Of a stretch of DNA of 64,000 bases, positions 23,459-35,579 are shown one piece after another. The notes beneath the pieces are model-generated. The model made no database searches. It was not told where the DNA came from and saw only the letters and a list, made by a program, of their open reading frames with translations. The stretch is from Trichosphaerium sp. ATCC 40318 (taxonomy: Eukaryota; Discosea; Flabellinia; Trichosidae). The position numbers and the translations under genes were made by a program. The stretch lies in the NCBI GenBank assembly GCA_038496445.1, contig JALMLS010000376.1, positions 744,001 through 808,000 on the forward strand, read 5' to 3'. Numbering within the stretch: position 1 is the first letter of the stretch; each line of letters begins with the position of its first letter.

Positions 23459-23848
23459 CAAGAGAAAGGCCTTTTTTACCTTTTCGTATGCTCCTAGTTT
23501 GCTGTAAATCTAAATTTGTAAACCTCATGTCCATGTATACCAGAAGTTAGCAAGGACATAAGGAAACAATGAAAATTTCGTATGTTGAAAAGAGTACTCC
23601 TATGTTTTGACAATGGTTTCTGGCATAATGCTAAGTAATATCAAGAGATAAAATAGACAAAAAGTAACAAACTTTCTGATACTACCTTCGATATTATAAG
23701 ACGGTAATCCATTAGTAGATATGTGTCATTTTAACTTAACAACGCAAACTATACATTAGGTACAAATGGTTTTTATTATAGAGTTCGAGTATGTGGTGAG
23801 TACATTAAAATTTGATTTCGTATCGAGAAGAGTTCAAACAACTACATT
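23459..23848. other. Convergent spacer
   Basis: Spacer between the 3' ends of the small membrane protein gene and the minus-strand adhesin-like gene. AT-rich; no coding exon or RNA gene seen. Confidence 0.4.
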
Positions 23849-25905
23849 CTAAAAGCTTACGTCAAAAATCTTATTTTTTTCTGTTTTTTCACTCATGTGG
23901 AAAAAACTTACCGATTGTGCCTGTTTGATGACACCTAGTTGCTTTTTTCGTCTTGAATACCTGTAAGGAATGACACGATCACTAGGTAAAATTCAGAAAC
24001 ACTTAGAATAGTGTAAAGCAAAAAAAAGTTGCTGCAGCCTCTATACCTTACTGCAGGCACGAAATACACTACCAGTAGTATTATTACAATTAATATTATT
24101 AAAGTAGCACCAATAACTAGACCTATCACACCACCATTCTATACAGGAATAGTGTAAATACACTATTTGGAACACAATAATTTGAAGAAAAAAATAGCGT
24201 ACAGAAAAACTGTTCTCCTTGGCACATTTGTCAGAGGTCCTAAATACCACAGACAAAGAGTTCTGGAAACTTTTGTTTTCTATTTCAGCAACAAGATCCA
24301 AGCAATCATCTTTAAGATCGGTGCCTTCAACATTAAGCTTCGCATTCGATGTGATAATATCACAATTTGCTGTTACTATATTAACAATCTCAAGTTCACG
24401 TCTATTAAAGGAGTTAAACAAATAACATGATTGGGGTAGGTGATTTCTGCCAGGAGTACACTCCATTTACGCAATGAACTCTGAATCAAGAATAATACTT
24501 GGTTACAATCCCACGTGATAATGCATAAACTTACTTTCTAATTTTCTCAAGATCTTCATCTGTCAATGTAATATTTAAGTTTCCTTCAAGTATCAAGCAA
24601 TCATCAACAGTGATATTTCCGAGACCAGTAGAATAAACCAACGTATTATTGGTACCTATCGTCAGATTTCCTAAAACGAACGTATGTATGTTATTTTTTC
24701 TGCACAAAACTAAAAAACGCTACCAAAGATCCTGAGAGGTATGAAATTAGGTACAATGTTGCCCACTGTATTGCCGGGGATCTCCCAACCTTTTGTTGCA
24801 CACACCGCGTTTGGATGAGGTTTATCACAACCACAAGTACTACAAAGAACTGGTTGCACTGGAGCTGCTGTAGGAAAAGATGTCGCGTTTTCCATTGTAG
24901 CGTTTTGTCTTATGAAACGAACTGCTGGAGAAAGTAAAGCTGCATTTCTTTGTATAAATGTTTCAGGGCTTCCTTGTACTATAGGACACTTTGATGTTTC
25001 AGTTGCCAGTAGCTCGAGGTCAGCAAACAAAACAACGTTTCCTAGAAACAAAAACATGAGAACTTAATGTTGGAACATCAAAAAAGTGTTGTGCTTACCT
25101 TCATGTCCAATCAAAACATTCAAGTCATTACTTCCTTGAATTGTTGCTATTTTGGATGACGTGTCCCTTATTATAGTTGATGGCCCAAATGTACGAGGTT
25201 TAGTAGAAGTATCACCTATTTGAGTTATATTTAGGAACTCGTTGAAACCATTTGGAATACTAACAGTCTAAATAAAGCGAATAAGATGCTATACTATACA
25301 AGAAATGGCTTCACAAGCTCTCCAAAATAGTTACAGGTCTCTTTTAGAAGCTATCTCAATTTAACTGTAGACGAAAGCAGAAAAAAACTACAAAATTCAC
25401 AAAAACAAAAAGATAAAAATAAAATTTTCACGTGACCAAAAAGCGTACAGTACAACCGTTGTTAAAGGCTTGTGTTGATGCCCTCATACTAAGACCAAAG
25501 TATTCCATAAGCGTGTTTGTAATAGGAGCGACAGTGGCGTCAAAAGCGACCCATAAATGACCATTTCTAGAAGCGTATGTTTGCAAAGCTGTGCGTTCTG
25601 CTAGACTGAAATCTCTTCTTGTGTCGATTACAACAAGGCTATAAGGCGATAAATCACTTGGTATGACTTCAATGCAATCCACAAGCTCTTCAGGCCACGT
25701 TTCGTTAAATAAAGCGTTATTTGCGTTGCATACGCTCGCCTGTTCGGTTCGTGGTACAGATTCTTGTAGAAATAGTCTTCCGCCATGCTGAGCATTGCAA
25801 ATGGTAATAAACAATGCGTATAGTGCTATTCAAAGTAAGTACAGTTCGAGTAGTTGTTATTCTAGCTAGCGTACCAAATAAGTGTATAATCTTCGGTGTT
25901 AGCAT
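23849..25905 (-). CDS. Second large adhesin-like type I membrane protein
   Basis: Minus strand. Exon 1 (MLTPKIIHLF) joins across an intron to ALYALFITICNAQHGG, making a good signal peptide. An ectodomain follows whose first part (LVDCIEVIPSDLSPYSLVVI then AERTALQTYASRNGHLWVAF) looks like a class I glutamine-amidotransferase-like or DUF4350-like fold. Then come beta-rich exons (TVSIPNGFNEFLNITQIG; GNVVLFADLELLA), a Cys cluster (VLCSTCGCDKPHPNAVC), N-glycosylation-rich segments (NLTIGTNNTLVYSTGLGNIT), and a single membrane helix (GLVIGATLIILIVIILLVVY) with a basic tail (RYSRRKKQLGVIKQAQS). The final exon may read through a GTAAGT to the stop at 23849-23851 or be spliced once more, so the exact 3' end is uncertain. 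It shares the overall design, not evident sequence, with the gene at 18275. Confidence 0.65.
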
Positions 25906-26346
25906 AATTTTTGCTGTGTGGCGTCTAATGTGGGTGTGTTGTGATTCTACAAGAAATACGATTTTTAAAGACCTGAAAGCGCGGTTTCGCAGAAAGTGTC
26001 TAACTGGAGAACTTGTATTGTTGTAAATGAGGTAAAACAATGTTGCCTTAAACGAATGTAGGCTTGATTTGGTACCAATCGCTATTTTAGTCAAAAGAGT
26101 CTCAAATTGTTTTCGAAATAATTCGAAGTTTGGGATCCCTCCGGTTTGAGGAAACAGGACTTCGTCATTCTTTAATACTTCTATATTATAGTACGCACAT
26201 GTTGTTACTTACATTTCATTAGAAAAGAACAAGTTGAGAGATAGTTACAAGATAGATACAATACATTGTTGATTGTATGTAAATAATAGTTGCTTGTCAT
26301 TTTCGTACTTTACTGATGTTCGTATTGTTCAGTGGGAAACATCAAT
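25906..26346. other. Spacer
   Basis: Spacer between the start of the minus-strand adhesin-like gene and the 3' end of the minus-strand membrane protein gene. No supported exon, tRNA or repeat seen. Confidence 0.4.
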
Positions 26347-26740
26347 TTACTCTTTTTTGATGAGTCTCACAAATGCCAGGAGCTCCATAATGTTCAACAA
26401 ATAGTGTTTGTTGCTAGAACGAATCAATGTAACGACGCTACTGTTGAGAAAAACTATGTCTTTCAGAATTTTGGTGGCGACTAGACTACCAAGAATACCA
26501 TTGAAGTAAGTCAGATAGTGGTTAAGTTGGCGAAGATTTACCACGTGCAAACAATAGAACACAAAAAGACCTGTTAACCTGTTTAATGATACTAACAAGT
26601 AGAAATATAGTGCGGAGAGCATGTAAAACGCGAATATGTAGCACTGAGTACGCAATTACATAAAAAAAAGGGTACAGATATCTTATTACGCAAATAGAAA
26701 GAACTCTACATGTATTAGGACAAAAACCAGGCAAAATCAT
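26347..26740 (-). CDS. Probable small multi-pass membrane protein, unrecognised
   Basis: Two-exon model: MILPGFCPNTCRVLSIC, a 46-nt intron (GTAATA...CTCAG), then CYIFAFYMLSALYFYLLVSL and a further hydrophobic stretch (LTGLFVFYCLHVVNL). A mixed C-terminal part follows (LVATKILKDIVFLNSSVVTL) ending MELLAFVRLIKKE. There are two to three hydrophobic segments in about 115 residues. I could not place it in a family; PEX11-like or other organelle membrane proteins were considered without a firm match. It is divergent from the aminotransferase gene with almost no spacer. Confidence 0.45.
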
Positions 26741-26788
26741 AGCGTATCGGTTAGATAACTATGCAAACTGTTCTCTTACGCTATTTAG

Positions 26789-28647
26789 TCATGTAAAACG
26801 CTTGAAAACATACCCTATGGGTCTGTGTGGACAGGTGAACTGTTAGATTGTTAAAACGCTCTAAAACCACTTAGAATTCACTCCACTCGCAATAGAATCG
26901 AAGGCAATAAACATGGGACAAGGTTAGACGCACTAAGGCTCTGAAATCCAAACAAGGCATTTAGGTTTTCCGGACTTCGCGCCAGAAAAGTTCGTTCTGG
27001 ACGCTACAAAACAAGCCATTGATGATAACGTTAGTGTTGTCACTTTCTTATTAAACAATGTTTAAGTAGTTTTATAGGTTTTACAATACACAAGAAGTCA
27101 AGGACACGTGCCACTTGTTACAGCACTTGCTTCTTCGTATGAAAAAAAATTGGATAGAAAGTTGGATGCAATGAAGAACATACTGGTTACCAATGGCGCT
27201 CAAACAGGTGGGATTTTGTCTTTTAGTTGTTGCTTATATTAGTAGCGTTGTATTGGTTTGCTCAAGCGTTCCTTAATCACGGAGATGAGGCTATTATTAT
27301 AGAACCATTTTATGACTCTTATCCCACGGATATTGTAATTGTCTTATATTCTATCTCACCTAATTTCATCGTAGACTATAGCTGGTGGTAAAGTAGTATC
27401 TGTTTCGCTAAAACCACAAGGAGATAATATCACATCTTCAAGCCAATGGCGTCTTGATATGGCTGAACTTGAGTCAAAGATTACATCATCAACAAAAATG
27501 CTGTACTTCAACAATCCTCAAAATATCCCAGGCAAGGTAAAACCAGTAGAGTACTTTATCAGAAAGCCACAATACCCATAATTTCAAAGCATTACCAAAC
27601 TCTTCCCTATAACTGATTAAAGTGGCCATATGTTTCACTAACCATACCTCCAGGTGTACACAAAGGAAGAGATGGAGTCTATTGCTGCAATTGCTATTAA
27701 ACATGATTTGATTGTTGTTGCAGATGAAGTATACCAAGATATGGTATACGACGGTTTAGAGCACATCCACATGGCTACTATTCCAGGTTGCTACTTCCGA
27801 GTATTCTTTTTTACAACGCTTACTATTGTTTTTTATCAGGCATGTGGGAAAGAACTATATCTATTGGTAGTGCTGGTAAAACATTCTCGGTCACTGGCTT
27901 CAAAGTGAGTAATCTCTTTACATCTAATTAGATGGCTAATCTAACACCGTATTAAGGTTGGATGGACAGTGGGACATGAAGGTATTTCACACTTCTTAAA
28001 GTTACAAAATAGTTGATTGAGTTTTAGATCTTCTTGTGCCTTTGCATAAAATACAACAGAACGCAACGTTCTGTATTTGTACGACCATAAAAACTAATAT
28101 ATTTTAACGTATAATATTTCTAATAAATGTAGCGTCTTCGCTACAAGAAGGGATTGCAAGGTCCTTGGTAAGTACTGTTTAGGATTCCTAGTTTTGTAAC
28201 TTTTTTTGTACCAACTCAGACACAAGCACCGAGTTTAGACTATTTCACTAAATTTCAAGAAATGTACCAAGAAAAGAGAGATAGATTGTGTAGGATACTG
28301 ATGGAATGCAACTTACCACCTATAATTCCTCAAGGTACAGCGTTTTCTTATTGACATTTTATGGCAAACAAGTTGACTAACACTTTAAAAAAAAAGGAGC
28401 TTATTTCGCTTTGGCTGATATTTCAAATGTCGAACAATCTCGGTTCTACAATGCTTCAGATGAACGTCGTTTAGATCACCAATTCTGTAGATGGTTGACT
28501 ACAGAAGTAGGAGTATCTGCTATACCTGTAACGGCTTTTGTGTCATCAGAGAACAAACCTTTCTTTGAAAAGTATGTTCGATTTGCTTTTTGCAAAAGGG
28601 ATGATGCTATGGAACAAGCAGGAGAAATTCTAAAACGTTCGTTGTAA
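26789..28647 (+). CDS. Kynurenine/cysteine-conjugate beta-lyase-type aminotransferase (PLP fold type I)
   Basis: Multi-exon. The first supported exon reads KTLENIPYGSVWTEFTPLA and splices to give AINMGQGFPDFAPEKFVLDA, the family's substrate-binding N-terminus. It continues with VLVTNGAQT-type (NILVTNGAQT), EPFYDSYP, MLYFNNPQNIPGK, VVADEVYQDMVYDG (PLP-binding Asp and Tyr), SIGSAGKTFSVTGFKVGW (Schiff-base Lys), AYFALADIS, and the C-terminal substrate Arg region KYVRFAFCKRDD. It is expected to transaminate kynurenine, glutamine or methionine-type amino acids and may cleave cysteine S-conjugates. NPQNIPGK replaces the usual NPxNPxGK. The initiating ATG is not in the first exon I can support: an in-frame stop lies just upstream at the TTTAG acceptor, so a short 5' exon must be missing from this model. 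Confidence 0.85.
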
Positions 28648-29065
28648 ACAAAGCAATAAAGAAAAACCCCAGAAGTAATAATACTCATTTTTTATTATCG
28701 CATACAGATTAATAGTCACAATGTCGTCAAAGTTTTCTTATTTGTTTATAAAACATACAAATACATAAGTTGATACTAGTGTATCCACTCTACAAACCCT
28801 TTGTCAATCTGTAAGAAACAGTAATATGGAGAGGTTGCCTACTTGGCTAGCGTTTAGTAATTGTACAAGAATGCACAGTGTAAACTGGGGCAGAACAAAC
28901 ACGTGACTTTTACATAAACCAATATTTTGACTTGTTTATCTTCCCTCTTGCATTCACTCCTCAACTCGTGTACCCACCCACAGTTTCCCCACTACCTGGA
29001 ATTTTGTCTAATTTTCGTTCCCGTGGCACCCACAGTTGGAAATAGTTTCATTCTGCCCACCGATC
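28648..29065. other. Spacer
   Basis: Spacer between the aminotransferase and the small NTF2-like gene. An AATAAA lies just after the aminotransferase stop and a CACGTG near 28900. No exon seen. Confidence 0.4.
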
Positions 29066-29491
29066 ATGACAACAGGTGTTTGCCATCCTATCCCTACGAC
29101 ACTAAAAGAGCGTGTTTTCCTTCTGGAACGTGATTTCATCATAAGGTTGTCAAGAGCTACAACTTTCGAGGAGGTTGTTTCAGTGTTGGAATCTATCTAC
29201 ACAAAGCAGCATACGTTCACTTTCTACATTAATGGTAAGCTCAAGTATGAGTACAATAGCATAAAAGAATGGGCTGAAACCGTCGATGACGATATGAAAG
29301 CAGCGTACCTAGAAGGGACATCAATAGTTGGAAATATGGAATTTTCTGAGGAGACAATGACTTTGAAAGGATTTTTCTACCAATTCAAGGGAGGCAAGAT
29401 AGCGACATCTGACTATTGTGTCGGAAAGGTTGCAATAGAAGATGGTAAAGTACTATTCAAGCATGCAGAGATATACTATGACTACCTTTAA
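29066..29491 (+). CDS. Small protein, possible NTF2/SnoaL-like fold
   Basis: Single exon of 141 codons, starting MTTGVCHPIPTTLKERVFLL at the first ATG of the open frame. An N-terminal amphipathic helix (ERDFIIRLSRATTFEEVVSV) is followed by alternating beta segments: KQHTFTFYINGKL, TMTLKGFFYQFKGGK, KVAIEDGKVLFKHAEIYYDY. One helix packed on a curved sheet ending in a long strand is the pattern of NTF2/SnoaL-like proteins, but no catalytic set can be named. The intronless structure differs from most neighbours. An AATAAA overlaps its end. Confidence 0.6.
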   Translation: MTTGVCHPIPTTLKERVFLLERDFIIRLSRATTFEEVVSVLESIYTKQHTFTFYINGKLKYEYNSIKEWAETVDDDMKAAYLEGTSIVGNMEFSEETMTLKGFFYQFKGGKIATSDYCVGKVAIEDGKVLFKHAEIYYDYL

Positions 29492-30314
29492 TAAACAGAA
29501 AGCTGTTAGTTTTGTCATACAAACTTTTTTCTTGTTTCTTTCTCTATTTTTGACATGTCAAAGTCCTATCATTGCTTGCAAAGGTAAACACGCTAAGTAA
29601 AAATGAGGTGGTTGAGTCTCAGCGGGCTTGGTTAATGATCATGGATTCTAGACTTTTCGTCTTTCACTTTGACACAGTCTTTCATCCATTTTTTTGATCA
29701 TATCTTGAACAAAGCCAACTCTCGGGTTTATGTTCCAAGATACACAGATACAACGAAATTAACTTTCATCAATTGTATCTCCGTTATGCCACGCAAATAT
29801 AGACATTGGAGCACCTCTGCTGGGGGTTTTATTTGACATATATGCTTGCGTCGTATCTATCTCTTTGCATTTCAAATTTACCTTTATCAGCGGAAAGGTT
29901 TAGATTGACGCATATATGCACTCACCCTTGATAGTACAAAGGAAAAAAATGTGTTAAAATACAATTCAATTTCTGGTTTCTAAAAATTGTGGGCGTACTA
30001 ATACTGCTTCTAGAAGGCCCTTGATGTAATGTAGAATATAGCTATAAAAACGTTATTCGGCTACGTGTCGACTACATGTAAAAACTATGATTACGTAAGC
30101 AAAAAGTGCACATATTCACTGAATAATGTTGGACTATCACCGCTTTTAGCTTCGCAAACGCTGAAGAACAGCCCGCGCTTGTACTAAAATAGTGTAAAAA
30201 TGTCATACAACCAAGGAGAACATGTAACGAAACGGAAAACCAAACTGAGAAATTGTATTAGCAAGATTACAATAATTATACTTCTTTATTTTTTATTTAC
30301 AACTTTTTCGCTCA
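29492..30314. other. Convergent spacer
   Basis: An 820-bp spacer between converging genes. Short AT-rich frames only; no RNA gene fold that I could recognise. Confidence 0.45.
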
Positions 30315-33300
30315 CTACTGGAACCCACTGGAGCTATCAGAATCATCATTTGTTCGCCCAGATGTATCAGTCATAGATGAAGACCTAACAAAAAGTGTAA
30401 ACTCTCAAAAGTCAATCCACAAACAAACAACAAACAAACGCCCAAAAATTCCCACAATAATTTGTACGTACAAAAATGATTGCATCTCTGAATCTGAAGC
30501 TATAGTAGTAACATCATCATACATAAAGTCTTCAGAAGATCCTACAGTACTAGTAGCATCCTCTTCATAACCACTACAATCAAAGTTAACAAAAAAAAAC
30601 TCATAAGTGCTTGACAATCAAAGGTACCGATTATTTGTATCCCAGTTATACTTAGAAAACTTAAGTTTAACTTTTTTGTGTCTCCCAGCATATAGCTTTC
30701 TCCAATCTTCACTATTCTTCATATACTTATGTAAGAATGCTAGTATATTATCCTAGAATAACTATTAAGCATATACAATAAAGATAAAGAGCCACATACG
30801 TTTGTTTTACCGAAATCGAACTTATACCACAAGAACAATGATGAACATGTCACTGTTGCTTTAGCAATATCTACAGTTGTTTCTTCTTGAACAAAGCTCT
30901 CTGTAGCCCATTGTAGAGCCCGTTCAACATTATCTGCTTTAAATACACGAATAGGCGGGCAAGACTTGGCCCTATGAACGCGTTACGAAACCAGTAAACG
31001 AGCTGTGATAGACATACCCGCAAACAAGAGCAAAGTGGATTCTGGGATCGAACGTTCTAATAACATATCGTCGACGTTGATTTGACTTTGAAAATTGCTT
31101 CTTAAAGCTTCCTGGTCTCTTCCTGTTTCCTAAAACCTGGTTTTAGAAAAAAAAAGATGCCAGCCAGTCTACAAGTTTATTACCTCTCAGAATACCATGC
31201 TCTATATCATTCATAGTATACCGCAACCCTCCTATAATGTATGATATTCCATTAAAGAATCTCAAACGCTGCAACGCAGTCGTTGGTGGACCAAACGCAA
31301 TATTTGCATGTATAACCAATACGTTATAAATATTTATAAAGAATGCTTTCTTTTCGCGTTCTGTAAGCGTTGACAAATCCAACTAATTAGATATGTTAAG
31401 TAATGGTTAACCACATTAAGTCTCATCATACTTTTTGCATCTCAAGTGAACTCTCCACAAACTTGTTGAATTCTGGTGCATGTCTAATTTCTTCGTAGTC
31501 TACACCACGTCCATCTGATGTAATAAACTTGTCTGCTAAAGACAAGCAAGCTTCTTGAAGTTCTGCAGCTATTGTTGCTGCTCCTCTAGGCTGGTCTGTA
31601 TACAATCGTCTCATATTAAGTATTTTCCGGTCTTTGTCAGCCTTGAAGAGGTGTCAGAAGAGAAATTATAATATCAATAGCAACACGTACGTGAAAGCGA
31701 TAAAACAACTTGGGATTGAACACCTCACCGCCTTTTGACAGAGGATAAAAGTATTGATTTTCCAAAAGCTGCTTTACAAGTGTGGTCACAGCCTCTTCGT
31801 TCATTGGAGTTTGTTCTATCAACCAAGCGACAATATCTTTCCCCTTTTTGGTTCTTTTAGCAAACACATAAAGAGAGATTCACTACATACCTTAAAACTT
31901 CTCCTGTAACGCTTCATCTTAGATATATGAGTATTCACACTGAATTTTTCGCTTTTTCCTCCATTTCCACGTAGTGTCAAATAAATAGGACATAGAGCGC
32001 TTAGTTTTAAGGAGGACTCAGCCTTCTCTAGAGAATCATCTGGTGGCTGTAACATATTTATAGGTGCTGGGCTTGCCATACACTGAGCAAGTTTCTCTCT
32101 TAATTGTTCTGCATTATGTAGAGCTTCTAGTTCAGCATAACCCTACGTAAATGTGTAAGTAACAAAGCCAAAGTGAGGCAAAAGTGTCAGCAGCGTTTTT
32201 CAAAAAACAAGTGCCAGGAGTGCATCCTTGTGGCACATGTTCGAAAGAAACAAGCACCCCTTTTTTACCAGCGCTTTTGGTTCTCTAAATTATTTGTTTT
32301 TCGAAACGACCACGTACGCCAATATGTTCTGCATTAAAAAATATCTGAGGTACAGATTTTTTACCACCTGAAAGTTTAGACATTTCAACACGTCTATCAG
32401 GATGCTTAACAAGGTCAATAAGCACAAACTCTGCATTGTATTCCCCAAAAAGCCTTTTAGCTAATGTACAATAATGACACCCAGTAGTAACAAACATAAT
32501 AATTCTCCCCAACTTTTCTATTGGTAAACAAAATGTGAGAACGTTTTGAGAAAAAAAAAACAAGAACATACTTGTTGAGCGCTCTTCTCCCTTCTTATCT
32601 TGTGTGCTGTTAGTATACTTTATATTCCACTGAGTAATCAGACCACGAGCACTAGCAATACCTACAATATGAAATAAGCTTTCACTCAACCCACCTTTAA
32701 CATCATCACAAAAAAAAACGCACATAATAAATCTCCAACCAAACGCATGGTTTTAATCTCAGCATCTTGCCCTTTGTAAATGGACTTACAAGCGCCTGTT
32801 TTCCAATTCCATCTACGAACAGTCTTATCTGCGCTACCGCTGTACAGAAATTTATCATCTGTTTCAAGAATTAGAGAAACGGAATTCAACGCTGTCAAAC
32901 AAAAAAAAAAAGTCAGAAGAAGTCTTACCATCATCAAGAAGCAAGCAAGTAACCTTGGAGTTATGACCACTGAATACCTTTGATACACGCCCATTCCTTG
33001 TATTTATCATTAAAATATCAGCACCACTTGGAACAAATACATTGTCTTCTCTACAAAAAAAAAATAAATAAGCATAAAACTACGTAATCTCAATGCCGTT
33101 GGTTTTTTTTTGTACCTAAAGTAAATATGCATCACAGTGTGGAAGATATTCAAAGTTTTCAGAGCCTCTCCTGTCTTAGCATTCCATAACCGAACAGTAT
33201 CATCTCTAGACCCAGAGTATACGATCCATTCATTAACTTGAACACACACAACCATGTCAGTGTGTCCAACAAAATCGACTCTCTCGCCAAGGTTCGATAT

Positions 33301-34431
33301 ATTCCATGAACGAACAGTACAATCTGCAGACCCTGAAAACAACATGTTTTCTTGAATATCTAAACACGTAATGACATCCGTATGTCCTTCTAACTTCATC
33401 AAAGCCTTTTCATCGAACGACTAAAACAACGATTAATACTGTGGTCAGAGAGAGACGACTTATTTTTTGCTAGAAGGAAAGATATTGCATAAAAAACTGT
33501 TTTGTTTTCATGAACGGAGAAATAGACAATTTTACTTGTAGGTACCTGACTTGTCATTACTGTAGAGGAAGGTGTTACTATATCTGTAGTAGATGGTGTG
33601 CTAATAGGCGATTTTCCACTAAAATACAAGTAGTTAGTAACCTGAATTCTCTATGTTAACGTGAATATACCCTGCGAAACGTTTATTACGCTTGCTTAGC
33701 TTATTTAGATTCCAAACTAAAATTGTTGCATCAGCAGAAGCAGTAAATAACCTTTGAGACTTTTCATATTGAGTGTCAATTATAAACTGTGTAACATAGT
33801 CTGTGTGTCCTGTAAACTTTTGTATCACTTCTTGCTCCTAGAGAGAAAAAACACCGTTAGTCTATCCCTTTTGCCCTTATTTGTCTAAATTCTAGCAACG
33901 TACATGTGTACTCCAAACGCACACGCTATGATCGAACGATGTAAAAATAATACAACCCTCATGAGTGCCAGTTCGTATACGATTACCCTTTTGCGCGTTA
34001 ATTCGTTGTAAATACCTAGGACAATGCTATTGCCCTTTGTAATCATGATAGCGTGCCTTTGGAAGGTCATTCAAAAAAGCAACGCACTGTCCAGACTAAA
34101 ACGCGTCAAAATCAGTAATGTTAGTGATAGTCGCGAAATAAGCTGTACAGACGCTTTGCTATTTTTGCACAAACAGTAAAACAACGAATACTCTTAACAT
34201 CGCTCTATAACTATTACCACGCACCTTAATATTCCATACACGCAGTGTTCCATCATACGACAAGGTATACAGAAAGTCTTCGTAGCCTTCTATGCGATAA
34301 ACGCCTGCGTCATGACCACGTAAATCTCTTAGGGGATGCTCGTGTATAATCTGACAATAATTACGGGTGTTTTACAAAGCTGATTATCAAACCTTATCCT
34401 CCTTTCCTCTGGCCGCTGTTCTCCTCAACAT
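30315..34431 (-). CDS. WD40-glutaredoxin-DEP-DUF547 fusion protein
   Basis: One long gene of about 20 exons. It starts MLRRTAARGKEDK, then about seven WD40 blades form one propeller (for example LYTLSYDGTLRVWNIK, LFTASADATILVWNLNK, MLFSGSADCTVRSWN, IVYSGSRDDTVRLWNAK, FLYSGSADKTVRRWNWK, IASARGLITQWNIKY). Without a break in frame a glutaredoxin domain follows (IIMFVTTGCHYCTLAKRLF, active site CHYC; KSVPQIFFNAEHIG, then GYAELEAL after a roughly 180-nt intron). Next is a DEP domain (KGKDIVAWLIEQTPMNEEAV; FNPKLFYRFH). Then DUF547 (REKKAFFINIYNVLVIHANI; GLRYTMNDIEHGILRGNK; CPPIRVFKADN; VKLKFSKYNWDTNN) and an acidic Ser-rich tail. Glutaredoxin-DEP-DUF547 proteins are known in protists; the WD40 head is an extra module. 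It could link redox sensing to membrane or G-protein signalling, which is inference. Confidence 0.85.
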
Positions 34432-34765
34432 TACGCTTATTAAGCTATTAGAAGCTTTTGCGTCAATACTATCGTATCAGCCAGTTATGTACTATAAGAT
34501 AGTCGTATACTAATCCTCGGTCCTAAATACGCAAGATCCGGGTAGACAGCAAAGTGTACATCGTGTGATGTCGCGAAAATAGTCAAATTTCGTTCTATCC
34601 GAAAAATCCAACCAAGGCAATAAAATTCATCAATTGATAGCTCTTGTTTAAGTACATATGGTTCCTAAAGGCATTGTTAAACGGAAAGGCCCACAAAAGG
34701 TGTTAAAATAAAAATATTCTGTATTCGTAGAAACTAATCAAGTGAAGGCTAAAACGCCTGCACAA
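34432..34765. other. Divergent promoter region, may hold a short first exon
   Basis: Between the WD40-Grx gene and the C2H2 gene. It contains an ATG (about 34659) followed by VPKGIVKRKGPQK and a possible GTGTTA donor. No join to the next exon in the C2H2 frame could be made, so it is left unassigned. Confidence 0.35.
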
Positions 34766-35263
34766 ATGATAACAGAGCTTGCTAACATAAAAAAAATGCT
34801 TAAACAATATTCTGAACGGCTATCAAAAATAAAACAAACAAAAGACGCAACAGACGATCCTAAAGATGAAGGTAACGCGTATTTTGATATTAGTTGTAAG
34901 AATTTATTTTGTTAGGCTCCTCTTTCGATGAAAACGATGAGCCATCCACCGACAGCGAAATGGCACAAGAGTTAGATGATATGGTAGCTGAACTGGACAC
35001 ACCAAAGAATATTGCAGTTTGGAAGCGGAAGGAGAAGAATTTCAGACTTACAGAGCGTTGTAAGAAGTCTCCTGAAAAGGACTATTTATGCAGGGACTGT
35101 AAAGAGGCATTTACAAGACGTGGTGATAGGTACATGGAAAAACAATAAAGATTCTAAATCCAGAAAGTTGACAACTCTTTTTTATTCTAGGGATAACCAC
35201 GAATCACGTTTGGGACACTTTAAATGGAGAACAGGCAAAACACCTTACCTTAGCTTTGTTTAA
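34766..35263 (+). CDS. Small C2H2 zinc-finger protein
   Basis: Three supported exons: a coiled-coil-like start (MITELANIKKMLKQYSERLS), an acidic middle (SSFDENDEPSTDSEMAQELD), and a C-terminal zinc finger. The finger is split by an intron: YLCRDCKEAFTRRGDR joins DNHESRLGHFKW, giving C-x2-C-x12-H-x5-H. The tail reads RTGKTPYLSFV. A single classical finger with a helical N-terminus suggests a nucleic-acid or protein-binding factor. The open frame extends upstream of the chosen ATG to a TAG-type acceptor, so an additional 5' exon is possible and the start is uncertain. Confidence 0.6.
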
Positions 35264-35579
35264 TATGCGGTTTTGTAACGGAAGAAGTAGTAAAGAATGT
35301 ATTATAATAAACAAGATTTTTTGTTGCAACAACAATAAGAAAAATAAGGGAAAACTCACCTTTTTTGCTTGATACTTGGCTTTGGACCTATGTAAGCGAA
35401 TCTCATGGACAGTGATAGCATGTAGAACTTAATAAAAGCACATGGTACAACACCAAAACATTTTTAAAGTTAGCGTAATCGATTACAATTTTTGTTGCTG
35501 AGTTTCTTGTACTGAGTTGGTACAAATATCACTGTGACTTTTACAGTGAGAATTCTTCGTAAAATAACAGTCAGCCGGA
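35264..35579. other. Spacer
   Basis: AT-rich spacer with AATAAA-like signals after the C2H2 gene. Nothing coding seen. Confidence 0.4.

Noticed and set aside
32285-34431. WD40 gene separate from the glutaredoxin-DEP-DUF547 gene
   Set aside because: Exon phases join without a stop, and there is no spacer with promoter or polyadenylation-like sequence between the parts.
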